Shown here: piece after piece, positions 9,228 through 18,128 of the stretch
Layout: every line of letters starts with the position of its first letter
Position numbering within the stretch: position 1 is the stretch's first letter
Origin: Palsa-504 sp963753195
GTDB lineage: Bacteria > Actinomycetota > Actinomycetes > Streptosporangiales > Streptosporangiaceae
Length of the DNA stretch: 64,000 nucleotides
NCBI GenBank assembly: GCA_963753195.1
Contig: CAVWBH010000009.1
Span: forward strand, 434,001 to 498,000
Direction: 5' to 3'
Notes under the pieces: model-generated
Databases searched by the model: none
What the model saw: only the letters and a program-made list of their open reading frames with translations
What the model was told of the DNA's origin: nothing
Made by a program: the position numbers and the translations under genes

Positions 9228-10106
9228 GTGTTCGTCATATACGACGCGGCTCACGTGCTCCTGATCGGGAGCATCGTGGCGGCCGCCGTCGCCGCGGGAT
9301 GGCTGGCCATCCGGGTCTGGCAGAACCACCGGATATGGCCGGACCAGCCCGGCGCCCGGCGCCGCCGGGCCCGGCTGCTGTTGAGCGTGCCGTCGTTCGT
9401 GCTGGTGGCGGCCGTGCTGGTGGGCAGTGTGGCCTGGTTCATCGGGCAGACCCGGGTGTCCACCACCACGGTCGGAAGCCTGGTCGACCAGGGACGCACC
9501 ACCGGCCAGGCTGGCCTGCGGACCGAAGCCGAGGTGTACCAGACCACGGTCACCACCACGGTGTATTACCGGCTGCCCGGCAGCTCGCCGACCGCCGACT
9601 TCGTGAACAAGGTCGGCCAGTACCTGCTGCACCAGAGCGAATCCGTCGGCGTCCAGGTCGCCGAGTACGGCTACGTCGACTTCGCCACCGCACGTTCCGC
9701 CACGGCCACGGTCGATCCGGGCCGTCACACCATCACGGTGGAGCTGCCGACGCCGACGGCCCGGACCTACATCTACTCCGTCGGCGACGTGAAGTTCGCG
9801 GAAGGGCCGCTCAACGCGCTCGGCACCGCGGTGAAGGCAGCGTTCGCCGCGCTCTTGCACCAGCCGCTGGTCAGCGTGAACGTCTCGGGCGAGCTGGCGG
9901 CCGCGCAAAGCGCGGTCAGTAAGGCGGCCAGCCCGGTCGAGATCTTCGGGTGCGGGCGGAGCGAGATGGAGCAGCAGCTGGCCGGGATCTTCGGCACCGT
10001 GCCGCAGTACCGCGGCTGGAACGTGGTCGTGCAGTTTCCGGGGATGCGCACGGTCCCGGAAAGCCAGTGCCAGGCGCTGGCGGCCCGGCTCGTCCAATCA
10101 GGCTGA
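9228..10106 (+). CDS. Membrane-anchored protein, DUF4230-like
   Basis: From the GTG at 9228 (preceded by GGGAGG) the product has two membrane segments, about residues 8-25 and 48-70, and then a roughly 200-residue domain outside or inside the membrane. This domain contains GYVDFATARSATATVD and a following strand pair ending VELPTPT, which resembles the DUF4230 family of membrane-tethered proteins. In-frame starts at 9159 and 9189 would lengthen the N-terminus but have weaker sites. Function is unknown. It follows the GNAT gene on the same strand by about 90 bases. Confidence 0.7.
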   Translation: MFVIYDAAHVLLIGSIVAAAVAAGWLAIRVWQNHRIWPDQPGARRRRARLLLSVPSFVLVAAVLVGSVAWFIGQTRVSTTTVGSLVDQGRTTGQAGLRTEAEVYQTTVTTTVYYRLPGSSPTADFVNKVGQYLLHQSESVGVQVAEYGYVDFATARSATATVDPGRHTITVELPTPTARTYIYSVGDVKFAEGPLNALGTAVKAAFAALLHQPLVSVNVSGELAAAQSAVSKAASPVEIFGCGRSEMEQQLAGIFGTVPQYRGWNVVVQFPGMRTVPESQCQALAARLVQSG

Positions 10107-10118
10107 CAGCACGGCCGG

Positions 10119-10475
10119 TCAGCTGAGGCACAGGCAGAAGGGATGGCCGGCCGGGTCGAGGAAGACCCGGAACGTCTCGCCGGGCTGGTGCTCGTGCTTG
10201 GTCGCGCCGAGTTCGAGAACCGCCGCCTCGGCGGCGTCGAGGTCGTCGACGATCACGTCGAGATGCATCTGCTGGGGCACCTGCTGACCCGGCCACCGCG
10301 GCGGGGTGTAGTCCGCCACCTGCTGGAACGAGATGCACTGCCCGTACTCCGCACGGACGTCGGCCCAGTTGGGCGAGATCTCGGCCTTCCAGTCCAGCAG
10401 GGCGGCGTAGAAGGACCCGGACGCGGCCGCGTCCGGGCAGTCGATGACGATGCTCGGGAAGCGTGCGATAGCCAT
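10119..10475 (-). CDS. VOC-family (glyoxalase/bleomycin-resistance fold) protein
   Basis: A 118-residue single-domain protein. It begins MAIARFPSIVIDCPDAA and ends FRVFLDPAGHPFCLCLS, the paired strand motifs of the vicinal-oxygen-chelate fold, with MHLDVIVDDLDAAEAAV in the middle. A second member of the same subgroup lies at 25040-25468. Members often bind a metal or a small ligand, and the function of this clade is unknown. It is convergent with the preceding gene, with a 12-base gap. Confidence 0.87.
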   Translation of the reverse strand: MAIARFPSIVIDCPDAAASGSFYAALLDWKAEISPNWADVRAEYGQCISFQQVADYTPPRWPGQQVPQQMHLDVIVDDLDAAEAAVLELGATKHEHQPGETFRVFLDPAGHPFCLCLS

Positions 10476-10724
10476 TTAGGCACGGTACCTCACTCGCGCC
10501 GCGCCGCTGGCCGGAAACGCCAAGCCAGCGGGAACTCATCGAGAAAATTTTCGATAAGCGACCCGGCCGCGCGGGACGCGCGCGGCGGGTCAAGTGGGGG
10601 GCTTTGGACCATTGCAGACGATATTCGTCGGTAGTAGCGTCCAAGTCAGGTGAGATGGGCCCTTTGCCTGACCTTCCGGCCTGGCGGCACGCCCATCGAT
10701 CTGCGATGACGCGAGGAGACACCG

Positions 10725-12380
10725 ATGCCGCAGACCCAGGCAGATGCGACCGTTAATGGAGCCGACGACCGGCTGGACGCGATTGTTATCGGAGCCGGCT
10801 TCGCCGGCATGTACATGGTGCACAAGCTGCGCGAGCTGGGCTTCTCCGTGCACGGCTTCGAGGCCGGCGAGGGCGTCGGCGGCACGTGGTACTGGAACCG
10901 CTACCCGGGCGCGCGGTGCGACTCCGAGAGCATGTACTACTCCTACTCGTTCCTGCCCGAGCTAGAGCAGGAATGGCCGCTGGACGAGCGCTACCCGGGC
11001 CAGCCGGTCATCCTCAAGTACCTGAACCTGGTGGCGGACCGGCTGCAGCTGCGCGAGTACTTCACCTTCAACGCCAAGGTGGTCAGCGCGGCCTACGACG
11101 AAGACGCCAACACCTGGACGGTGCGCACCGAGGACGGGACCGAGGCGCACGCCCGGTACCTGGTCACCGCGGTGGGGTGCCTGTCGACGGCCAACAAGCC
11201 GGTCTTCCCGGGCGCCGAGAACTTCGCCGGGCGCTCGCTGCACACCGGCAACTGGCCGCACGAGCCGGTGGACTTCACCGGCCTGCGGGTCGGCGTGATC
11301 GGCACCGGCGCCTCGGGCATCCAGGCCATCCCGGTGATCGCCGAGCAGGCCGGGCACCTGACCGTGTTCCAGCGCACCGCCCAGTTCACCATCCCGGCCG
11401 CGAACGGCCCGCTCAACCGGGAGTTTGCCGCCATGTGGAAGCAGAACTACCAGGAGTGGCGGCGGCGGGGGCGGCACTCGCGCGGCGGCATCCCCTACCC
11501 GGCCAGCGTGACCTCGGCGCTGGAGGTCTCCCCAGCCGAGCGCACCGCCACCTTCGAGGGCGCCTGGGAGCAGGGCGGATTCATGTTCTCCCAGGGCAGC
11601 TTCTACGACCTGGTGGTCAACGAAGAAGCCAACCAGACGGCCGCGGACTTCGTCCGGTCCAAGATCGACGAAATCGTGCACGACCCGGCGGTGGCCGAGA
11701 TGCTCAAGCCCCGGACGTTCCCGTTCGGGACCAAGCGGCTGCCGCTGGACACCAACTACTACGCGACGTTCAACCGGCCCAACGTCACGCTGGTCGACCT
11801 GCGCGCCACGCCCATCGAGGAGATCACCGAGACCGGGATCAGGACCACCGCGGGCTCCTACGACCTGGACGTCATCGTGTACGCCACCGGGTTCGACGCG
11901 CTCACCGGACCGCTGTTCGCGCTGGGCATCCAGGGCCGGGGCGGCAAGGCGCTGGCCGACGCCTGGGCGGAGGGGCCGAAGACCTACCTCGGGCTGTCGG
12001 TGCCGGACTTCCCGAACCTGTTCACCATCACCGGGCCGGGCAGCCCGTCGGTGCTGTCCAACATGCCGGTGTCCATCGAGCAGCACGTGGAGTGGATCGG
12101 CGACTGCCTGGCCTACCTCCGCGGGCACGACATCGAGACGATCGAAGCGCGGCCGGACGCGACCGAGTCCTGGACCGAGCACGTGCAGCAGGTGGCAGGG
12201 CACACCCTGTTCCCGAAGGCGGCGTCCTGGTACATGGGGGCCAACATCCCCGGCAAGCCGCGGCTGTTCCTGCCCTACATCGGCGGGGTCGGTCTCTACC
12301 GGGACAAGTGCGAGGCCATCGCGGCCGACGGCTACGAGGGCTACGAGCTGACCCACGCGCACGCCGGGGCGACCGCTTAG
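10725..12380 (+). CDS. Baeyer-Villiger monooxygenase (flavin-containing)
   Basis: A 551-residue class B flavoprotein monooxygenase of the cyclohexanone/phenylacetone monooxygenase type. The FAD Rossmann motif GAGFAG is at 23-28, the NADPH motif GTGASG at 193-198, and between them lies the Baeyer-Villiger fingerprint FAGRSLHTGNWP (167-178). It should insert oxygen next to a carbonyl, turning a ketone into an ester or lactone with FAD, NADPH and O2. GAGGAG lies seven bases before the ATG. Two HSL-type esterases follow directly, which is the expected next enzymatic step. The natural ketone is unknown. Confidence 0.94.
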   Translation: MPQTQADATVNGADDRLDAIVIGAGFAGMYMVHKLRELGFSVHGFEAGEGVGGTWYWNRYPGARCDSESMYYSYSFLPELEQEWPLDERYPGQPVILKYLNLVADRLQLREYFTFNAKVVSAAYDEDANTWTVRTEDGTEAHARYLVTAVGCLSTANKPVFPGAENFAGRSLHTGNWPHEPVDFTGLRVGVIGTGASGIQAIPVIAEQAGHLTVFQRTAQFTIPAANGPLNREFAAMWKQNYQEWRRRGRHSRGGIPYPASVTSALEVSPAERTATFEGAWEQGGFMFSQGSFYDLVVNEEANQTAADFVRSKIDEIVHDPAVAEMLKPRTFPFGTKRLPLDTNYYATFNRPNVTLVDLRATPIEEITETGIRTTAGSYDLDVIVYATGFDALTGPLFALGIQGRGGKALADAWAEGPKTYLGLSVPDFPNLFTITGPGSPSVLSNMPVSIEQHVEWIGDCLAYLRGHDIETIEARPDATESWTEHVQQVAGHTLFPKAASWYMGANIPGKPRLFLPYIGGVGLYRDKCEAIAADGYEGYELTHAHAGATA

Positions 12381-12429
12381 CTTCCGCCCCCGTTTGTCAC
12401 CTGTTGAATTCCGCCCGATAGGAGATCTG

Positions 12430-13383
12430 ATGGCGCTGGACGACGCCACTGCGGCGTGGCTGGAGGAACTGCGCCGGATCCGGCCCAAGCCGATCACGGA
12501 GCTCACCCCGGCGCAGGCCCGGGAGCAATCGGCCGCGGCCCGCGCGCAACGGCCCCCGGGACCGGAGATGGCCAAGGTCCGGGACACCCGGGTCAAGGTG
12601 GCAGGGGGGGCCATCCCGGTGCGCGTGCTGCTGCCCACCGAGCACCCGGCCGGGGTGATCGTGTACTACCACGGCGGCGGCTGGGTCCTGGGCAGCATCG
12701 AGGACTTCGACACGCTCGGCCGGCACCTGGCCCAGCGCACCGGGTGCGCAGTGCTGCTGGTCGGCTACCGGCTGGCGCCGGAGTACCGTTACCCCACCGC
12801 GGTCGAGGACAGCTGGGCCGCGCTGCGCTGGGCCGACCAGCATATGGATTCCCTGGTCGGCGCGCGGGTGCCGCTGATCGTGGCCGGGGACAGCGCGGGC
12901 GGCAACCTGGCCGCGGTGGTGGCCCGGCGCGCGGCCCAGGAGGATGGCCCGCAGATCGCGCTGCAGGTGCTCATCTACCCGGTCACCGACTGCGACCTGG
13001 AGTGCCTGTCCTACACCGACCCGGCCAACCAGCTGACGGTGACCGCCGAGTCGATGGCGTGGTTCTGGGATCATTACGCCCCGGACGCCCTGGCCCGGCA
13101 GCACCCCGACGCCGCCCCGCTGCGCGCGCCGGTCCTGTCCGGCCTGCCGCCCGCGGTGATCATGACCGCCGAGCACGACGTGCTCCGGGACGAGGGTGAG
13201 CTGTATGCGACCCGGCTGATGAAGGCGGAGGTGCCGGTGCGGTTCCGCCGGTTCGACGGGCAGATGCACGGCTTCTTGGGCATGGTCGGGATACTGCCCG
13301 GCGCCGAGGCGGGCATCGACTACTTCGCCGACGCCGTGGCCGAGCAGCTCGGCATTACCGGGAGGGCCCATGTCACGGCGTGA
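12430..13383 (+). CDS. Alpha/beta hydrolase, HSL (GDXG) family
   Basis: A 317-residue esterase of the hormone-sensitive-lipase family. The oxyanion-hole motif YYHGGGW is at about 79-85 and the nucleophile elbow GDSAGG has Ser155. The later acidic residue (EHDVLRDEG) and the His in QMHGFLG complete the triad. The ATG at 12430 follows AGGAG by five bases; a GTG at 12394 is less likely. It starts 49 bases after the monooxygenase and overlaps the next hydrolase by 14 bases, so the three genes look like one operon. Hydrolysis of the monooxygenase's ester product is the simplest role. Confidence 0.92.
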   Translation: MALDDATAAWLEELRRIRPKPITELTPAQAREQSAAARAQRPPGPEMAKVRDTRVKVAGGAIPVRVLLPTEHPAGVIVYYHGGGWVLGSIEDFDTLGRHLAQRTGCAVLLVGYRLAPEYRYPTAVEDSWAALRWADQHMDSLVGARVPLIVAGDSAGGNLAAVVARRAAQEDGPQIALQVLIYPVTDCDLECLSYTDPANQLTVTAESMAWFWDHYAPDALARQHPDAAPLRAPVLSGLPPAVIMTAEHDVLRDEGELYATRLMKAEVPVRFRRFDGQMHGFLGMVGILPGAEAGIDYFADAVAEQLGITGRAHVTA

Positions 13384-14320
13384 CCTCATCGACCCCGAGC
13401 TGCGGCCCCCGCTCGACCAGCTGCTGGTCGCCCTGCCCGGCGGGTTCAACGCGATCGGTGACATCACCGAGCGCCGGGCGGCGCTGGAGGCGCTGGGCGC
13501 GGCGCGGGAGCTGCCGCCCAACCCGGCCGTGGCCATCACCGAGCAGGTGGTGCCCGGGCCGGCCGGCGCGCCGGACATCACGCTGCGCATCTACCGCCCG
13601 GTGAGCGGCCCCAGCCCGCGGCCCGGCATCTATTACATCCACGGCGGCGGGATGATCCTGGGCAGCGCCAGCCGTGACGACTTCGGCGCGTCGAGCTTCT
13701 GCGAGAAGGTCGGCGCCACCGTGGTGTCGGTGGAGTACCGGCTGGCCCCCGAAAACCCGCATCCGGCGCCGATCGAGGACTGCTACGCCGGTCTGGAGTG
13801 GACGGCGCGCCACGCCGCAGAGCTAGACATCGACCTGAGCCGGCTGGCCATCTACGGGGCCAGCGCGGGCGGCGGCCTGACCATTGCCACGGCCCTGATG
13901 GCCCGCGACAAGGGGTATCCGGCCATCAAGTTCCAGATGCCGATCTACCCGATGATCGACCACCGGCATGAGACCCCGTCCAGCTACGAAATCACCGACG
14001 TCGGGATCTGGGACCGCAGCGGCAACATCGAGGCCTGGCAGTGGTACCTCGGCGAGGGGAAGGTGGACCATTACGCCGCGCCGGTGCTCGCCGAGGACCT
14101 GACCGGGCTGCCGCCGACCTACATCGACGTGGGCACCGTCGACCTGTTCCGGGACGAGGACATCAATTTCGCCATGCGCCTGATGGCCGCCGGGGTGCCG
14201 ACCGAGCTGCACGTCTGGCCCGGGGCCTACCACGGCGCGGAGGGCTTCGCGCCGGAAGCGGCGCTGTCCCGCCGGATCGTGGCCGGGCGGATGGAGGCCA
14301 TGCGGCGCGCTTTGGCCTGA
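13370..14320 (+). CDS. Alpha/beta hydrolase, HSL (GDXG) family
   Basis: A 316-residue paralogue of the preceding esterase. It carries HGGG at 91-94 and the elbow GASAGGG with Ser165, then DVGTVDLFRDEDI (acid) and WPGAYHGAEGF (His). The start codon lies inside the end of the preceding gene, which indicates translational coupling. Two esterases after one Baeyer-Villiger enzyme may differ in substrate size or act on sequential esters. It ends 30 bases from a convergent nitrilase gene. Confidence 0.92.
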   Translation: MSRRDLIDPELRPPLDQLLVALPGGFNAIGDITERRAALEALGAARELPPNPAVAITEQVVPGPAGAPDITLRIYRPVSGPSPRPGIYYIHGGGMILGSASRDDFGASSFCEKVGATVVSVEYRLAPENPHPAPIEDCYAGLEWTARHAAELDIDLSRLAIYGASAGGGLTIATALMARDKGYPAIKFQMPIYPMIDHRHETPSSYEITDVGIWDRSGNIEAWQWYLGEGKVDHYAAPVLAEDLTGLPPTYIDVGTVDLFRDEDINFAMRLMAAGVPTELHVWPGAYHGAEGFAPEAALSRRIVAGRMEAMRRALA

Positions 14321-14336
14321 CCGTCGCCGCGCCGGG

Positions 14337-14350
14337 CCCGCGGCCGCGGG
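14337..14350. terminator. 14-bp perfect palindrome between convergent genes
   Basis: CCCGCGGCCGCGGG fills the 30-base gap between the esterase and nitrilase stops. It could serve as part of a bidirectional terminator, but in such GC-rich sequence a short palindrome may also be chance. Confidence 0.3.
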
Positions 14351-15400
14351 TCAGTCTTGTGGGCTGGCCGGGGCGGCCGGCGGTGTGCCGGGGTCAGCCG
14401 CCGGGCCGTGTTGCGGTGAGGCACTGTGCTGGTCTGAGGCACCGTGCTGGGGTGAAGCGCCGTACTCGATAAGGGCGGGGCGTGGTGAAATGTCGACGTG
14501 GAGCTGGAAGATGTCCGGGCGGTTGTAGTGCCCGGCCGGGTCCATGAAGCGGCGCCAGGATCGGACCGCGCCCAGGTCGAGGTCGGCGGTGAGGATTTCC
14601 TGCTTCTCGCGGGCCGGGCCGGCCAGGATGCCGCCGTCCGGGCCGATGATCACCGTGTTGCCTTCCTCCAGCCAGGGGCCGTTCTCCTCCAGGTAGGCGG
14701 GCGGCACCAGTTCCTCGCGATGCGGGAAGGCGGCCGGGATCTGGTCGGCGTGCAGCACCGGGTTGACGCCGACCACGAACATCCGGTTCTCGCGGGCCAG
14801 GTGCTGCAGCGTGGCGATCCACCCGTCGCCGACGGCCAGCGTGGGGGCGATCCACAGGTCCACCCCCTGCGCGTACATATGGAACCGGGCCAGCGGCATG
14901 TAGTTCTCCCAGCAGATCAGCCCGCCGATCCGGCCGAACGGCGTGTCCACCACGCGCAGCGTGGACCCGTCGCCCATGCCCCACACCGTCCGCTCGGACC
15001 CGGTCGGAACCAGTTTGCGGTGCCGGCCGGCCAGCGCGCCGTCGGGCGAGATGTACAGCACGGTGTTGTAGATGGTCCCGCCGTGCGGCTCACGCTCTTG
15101 GACCCCGATGACCAGCCAGACCCCGTTCTGCCGGGCGATATTGCCGAGCTGCTCGGTGGCCGGCCCGGGCACCACGACGGCGTTCTCGGCCAGCAGCTGG
15201 AACCAGTCGTCGTCGCCATCCCAGATCGGCCGCGTGTCGATCCAGATCGGCGTACCGGGCACGAAGACCTCGGGGAAGGCCACCAGCTGCGCGCCCTGGG
15301 CGGCCGCCTCGGCCGTCCGGGCACGGACCCGCTCCAGGGTCGCGGCCTGGTCCATAAGAACGTAGCTGGCCTGCACGGCCGCCACTCGAAGGGATGTCAT
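14351..15400 (-). CDS. Nitrilase-family carbon-nitrogen hydrolase
   Basis: A 349-residue protein with the Glu-Lys-Cys triad of the nitrilase superfamily: Glu44 in AFPEVF, Lys129 in GRHRKL and Cys163 in LICWENYM. The WENYM context around Cys points to true nitrilases (RCN to acid plus ammonia) rather than amidases or carbamoylases. Residues from about 318 onward are a low-complexity tail with repeated S-P-Q-H-G units. The start is divergent from RecQ, with about 70 bases between the two chosen starts. It may belong to the same catabolic block; the substrate is unknown. Confidence 0.92.
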   Translation of the reverse strand: MTSLRVAAVQASYVLMDQAATLERVRARTAEAAAQGAQLVAFPEVFVPGTPIWIDTRPIWDGDDDWFQLLAENAVVVPGPATEQLGNIARQNGVWLVIGVQEREPHGGTIYNTVLYISPDGALAGRHRKLVPTGSERTVWGMGDGSTLRVVDTPFGRIGGLICWENYMPLARFHMYAQGVDLWIAPTLAVGDGWIATLQHLARENRMFVVGVNPVLHADQIPAAFPHREELVPPAYLEENGPWLEEGNTVIIGPDGGILAGPAREKQEILTADLDLGAVRSWRRFMDPAGHYNRPDIFQLHVDISPRPALIEYGASPQHGASDQHSASPQHGPAADPGTPPAAPASPQD

Positions 15401-15471
15401 CTGGCTGGCCTCCTCGGCTGGATGCTACCGCTCGTCCCGCCCGGCCTGTCGCGGACCGTACCGTGGTTGGT

Positions 15472-17097
15472 GTGAGTAGGGCCAAGCGGACGGCGGGCGG
15501 AGCCGTGATCGAGAAGCTTGCGCGCGAGCGCCTCGGCTTCGACCGGCTGCGGCCCGGGCAGCGGCAAGCGGCCCAAGCGCTGGCCGCCGGGCGGGACGCG
15601 CTGGCCGTGCTGCCGACCGGCGGCGGGAAATCGGCCATCTACGAGCTGGGCGGGCTGCTGCTGGACGGGCCGACCGTCGTCGTCTCGCCGCTGATCGCGC
15701 TGCAGGACGACCAGCTCGCCCACCTGCAGGCGGCCGGCCTGCGGGCGGTCGTGCTCAACTCGCAGCAATCGGCCGGGGCGCGCGCGGCGGCGCTGCTGGC
15801 CTCGTGCGACTCCGGCACGTTCGTCTTCCTCTCGCCGGAACAGCTGGCGAACCCGGAGGCCCGGCAGGCCCTTCAGCGGGCGCGGCCCGGGTTGTTCGCG
15901 GTGGACGAGGCGCACCTGATCAGCCAGTGGGGCCGCGACTTCCGCCCGGACTACATGCGGCTCGGGGCGCAGGCCGAGGCGGTCGGCGCGCCGGTCCGGC
16001 TGGCGCTGACCGCCACCGCGGCGCCGCCGGTGCGCCAGGAGATCATCAGCCGGCTCGGCCTGCGTGACCCCGAGGTGGTGATCGGCGACTTCGACCGTCC
16101 CAACATCGGACTGTCGGCGTTCGACGCGCGTACGCAGGCCGACAAGCAGCGCGAGCTGGTGCGATCAGCGGGCGAGCTGGCCGGCCCGGGGATCGTCTAC
16201 GCGGCGACGCACGCCAGCGCGCAGGCCGCGCGCGACGCGCTCGCGGCGGCCGGCGAGCAGGTGACGCTCTACCACGCCGGGCTGCCCGCGCGCGAGCGGC
16301 GCGAGGCGATGGCGGCGTTCACCGGCGGGTCGGCGCGGATCATCGCGGCCACGATCGCGTTCGGGATGGGGATCGACAAGGCGGACGTGCGCTGGGTGCT
16401 GCATGCCGACCCGCCGCCGTCGCCGGACGCGTACTACCAGGAACTCGGCCGGGCCGGCCGAGACGGCCGGGCCTCCCAGGCCCGGCTGGTGTTCCGCTAC
16501 GAGGATTTCGAGACGGCCCGCTACCTGACCGCGCGCGGCGTCTCCGGCGAGGCGGTGGCACGGGTGGCGGCGGCGCTCGCGACCGGGCAGCGGGTCGAGC
16601 CGGACACGCGGCAGCAGATCACGGCGCTGGTCCGGCTGGCCGATCTCGGCGCGGCGGCGTGGCCGGCCGACGGCGACATCCGCTGGACGGGGACGATGAC
16701 CGTCGCGGCGGCGGTGGCGGCATCGCAGGCCGAGACGGAACGCGAGGACGAGATAGAACGCACCCGGCTGACCATGATGCGCCGCTACGCGGAGCAGACC
16801 GGATGCCGCCGTTCGTTCCTGCTCTCCTACTTCGGCCAGGACTATCCCGGGCCGTGCGGGAACTGCGACAACGACGTGGCCCATGCGCAGGCCGAGCCGG
16901 CCGACGTGCCCTTCGAGGTCGGTACGCGGGTGGTCAGCGAGCGCTGGGGTGCGGGCACGGTCCAGCATTATGACGGCGACTCGGTGACGGTGCTGTTCGA
17001 CGAACACGGCTACCGGGAGCTGTTCTTGCCGGTCGTGCTGGACCGCGGCCTGCTGCAGCCGGCGCCGGCCGCCGGCTCCGGTCCGGGAGGGTCCTAA
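15472..17097 (+). CDS. recQ: RecQ-family ATP-dependent DNA helicase
   Basis: An SF2 helicase of about 541 residues. Walker A LPTGGGKS is at about 47-54, the DEAH box with the RecQ extension HLISQWG at 145-151, motif III ALTATA and motif VI QELGRAGRDG. The zinc region has CRRSFLLSYFG and PCGNCDND, so only three of the usual four cysteines are visible. There is no HRDC domain; a short C-terminal region (VGTRVVSERWGAG onward) replaces it. The GTG at 15472 is preferred because an upstream ATG at 15394 would overlap the start of the divergent nitrilase gene. It likely unwinds DNA in repair. Confidence 0.9.
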   Translation: MSRAKRTAGGAVIEKLARERLGFDRLRPGQRQAAQALAAGRDALAVLPTGGGKSAIYELGGLLLDGPTVVVSPLIALQDDQLAHLQAAGLRAVVLNSQQSAGARAAALLASCDSGTFVFLSPEQLANPEARQALQRARPGLFAVDEAHLISQWGRDFRPDYMRLGAQAEAVGAPVRLALTATAAPPVRQEIISRLGLRDPEVVIGDFDRPNIGLSAFDARTQADKQRELVRSAGELAGPGIVYAATHASAQAARDALAAAGEQVTLYHAGLPARERREAMAAFTGGSARIIAATIAFGMGIDKADVRWVLHADPPPSPDAYYQELGRAGRDGRASQARLVFRYEDFETARYLTARGVSGEAVARVAAALATGQRVEPDTRQQITALVRLADLGAAAWPADGDIRWTGTMTVAAAVAASQAETEREDEIERTRLTMMRRYAEQTGCRRSFLLSYFGQDYPGPCGNCDNDVAHAQAEPADVPFEVGTRVVSERWGAGTVQHYDGDSVTVLFDEHGYRELFLPVVLDRGLLQPAPAAGSGPGGS

Positions 17098-17616
17098 GGA
17101 AGCCGGATCAGCGGGAACGCGGTAGCGGGCCTGGCTGTAGGGGCTCTTGCCGAACGCGAGGATCTTCGCGGGCACGACGCCGAAGACGAGCCCGGTCCGG
17201 CCGGCCGGATCGAGGAATCCGTCGCCGGACACTTCGAAATCCCAGTCGAGCTTGGCTTTCCATATCGCCGCCAGCCGCTGGAGCTGGGCCTGGCCGGTCA
17301 CCCGGGCGGCAGTTCCCTCGACCACCACCTCGAGCCCAGACCGGAACTGGTTAGCGCCGGCCGCGAGCACGCAGCGGGGGCTGGCCTGCAGGTTGCGAGT
17401 CTTCTGCTCCCGCGCGCCGGAACAGAAGTACAGCGCCCCGTCGAGCCAGATGGCCGGCAGCGGCGTGACGTGCGGCCGGCCATCCCGGCGCACGGTGGAC
17501 AGCCAGAACATCTCCGATCCCGCCAGCACCTCGGCGACGTCGGCCCACGGCGGGGCCTGCGCGCCGGGCTCGCTGAAGCCCTCGTTCAACTCGGCGATCC
17601 GTTCGGTCTCGGGCAT
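16165..17616 (-). CDS. PPOX-class F420-binding oxidoreductase with run-on C-terminus
   Basis: Only the first 165 or so residues resemble a family: a pyridoxamine-phosphate-oxidase-like split barrel with MFWLSTVRRDGRPHVTPLPAIW and ending FGKSPYSQARYRV. Homologues normally stop just after RYRF. Here the frame stays open for about 317 more codons, antisense to recQ, with an Arg-rich composition that looks like noncoding read-through. A one-base shift just after the RYR codons would give TGA at about 17110. AAGGAGG lies six bases before the ATG at 17616. Such proteins use F420 or a flavin for small redox reactions. The true gene is probably about 17110-17616. Confidence 0.75.
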   Translation of the reverse strand: MPETERIAELNEGFSEPGAQAPPWADVAEVLAGSEMFWLSTVRRDGRPHVTPLPAIWLDGALYFCSGAREQKTRNLQASPRCVLAAGANQFRSGLEVVVEGTAARVTGQAQLQRLAAIWKAKLDWDFEVSGDGFLDPAGRTGLVFGVVPAKILAFGKSPYSQARYRVPADPASLGPSRTGAGGRRRLQQAAVQHDRQEQLPVAVFVEQHRHRVAVIMLDRARTPALADHPRTDLEGHVGRLGLRMGHVVVAVPARPGIVLAEVGEQERTAASGLLRVAAHHGQPGAFYLVLAFRLGLRCRHRRRDGHRPRPADVAVGRPRRRAEIGQPDQRRDLLPRVRLDPLPGRERRRHPCHRLAGDAARGQVAGRLEILVAEHQPGLGGPAVSAGPAEFLVVRVRRRRRVGMQHPAHVRLVDPHPERDRGRDDPRRPAGERRHRLAPLARGQPGVVERHLLAGRRERVARGLRAGVRRRVDDPRAGQLAR

Positions 17617-17778
17617 CGCCATCCTCCTTCACTAAGCCTGACGGGAGCATGCTGACGACAAGACGCCGCGCCGGGAAGGAATTCATCGGTGCCCGCGGGG
17701 AAGCTTGATCGCTGAGCTTCGGTTCTACCGGAGGACATCACGGGCTCCCGGCCGCGAGGCCGGGTACCAGTCGCGAAG

Positions 17779-17967
17779 ATGGTCCTCGTGGACCTTTCCC
17801 GTGAGCAGTTCATCAGGATGCTTCGCCGCGCGGGGCTGACTGATGTGGCCGACGCCGCCGAGGCGGAACTCGCCGGTCAAGCGGACGCCAAGGCTCTGAA
17901 CAAGTTCTGCACGGCGCACGCCCTCTCGCTGTCGATGCTGACCGATCGCATGGGAGCCAGCCCGTGA
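17779..17967 (+). CDS. Small hypothetical protein (62 aa)
   Basis: A short, mostly helical, charged protein starting MVLVDLSREQFIRMLRRAG, with alternating acidic and basic residues and two Cys-free helices. Composition and codon use look coding, with strong G/C in third positions. No Shine-Dalgarno is clear and no family is recognised. It is alone between the PPOX gene (divergent) and the MgtE-N gene. Confidence 0.5.
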   Translation: MVLVDLSREQFIRMLRRAGLTDVADAAEAELAGQADAKALNKFCTAHALSLSMLTDRMGASP

Positions 17968-18128
17968 CCGCCGCGACCGGGCCGCGCTGAGGGCACGCTT
18001 CGGCTCCCGCCGGGGAGAGGGCACTGTCGGGGCGGCCCGGTGGCTGGATACCGTGTGGATCTGCGGGTAAGAGCAGATTCGCGGCCGCCACGACACCGTA
18101 GGCCGGCTCGGCGGTAGGGAGGGAAGCC

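Noticed and set aside
10962..12638. 558-codon minus-strand frame opposite the Baeyer-Villiger gene
   Set aside because: The plus-strand gene has clear motifs; the antisense frame is a by-product of GC-rich third positions.
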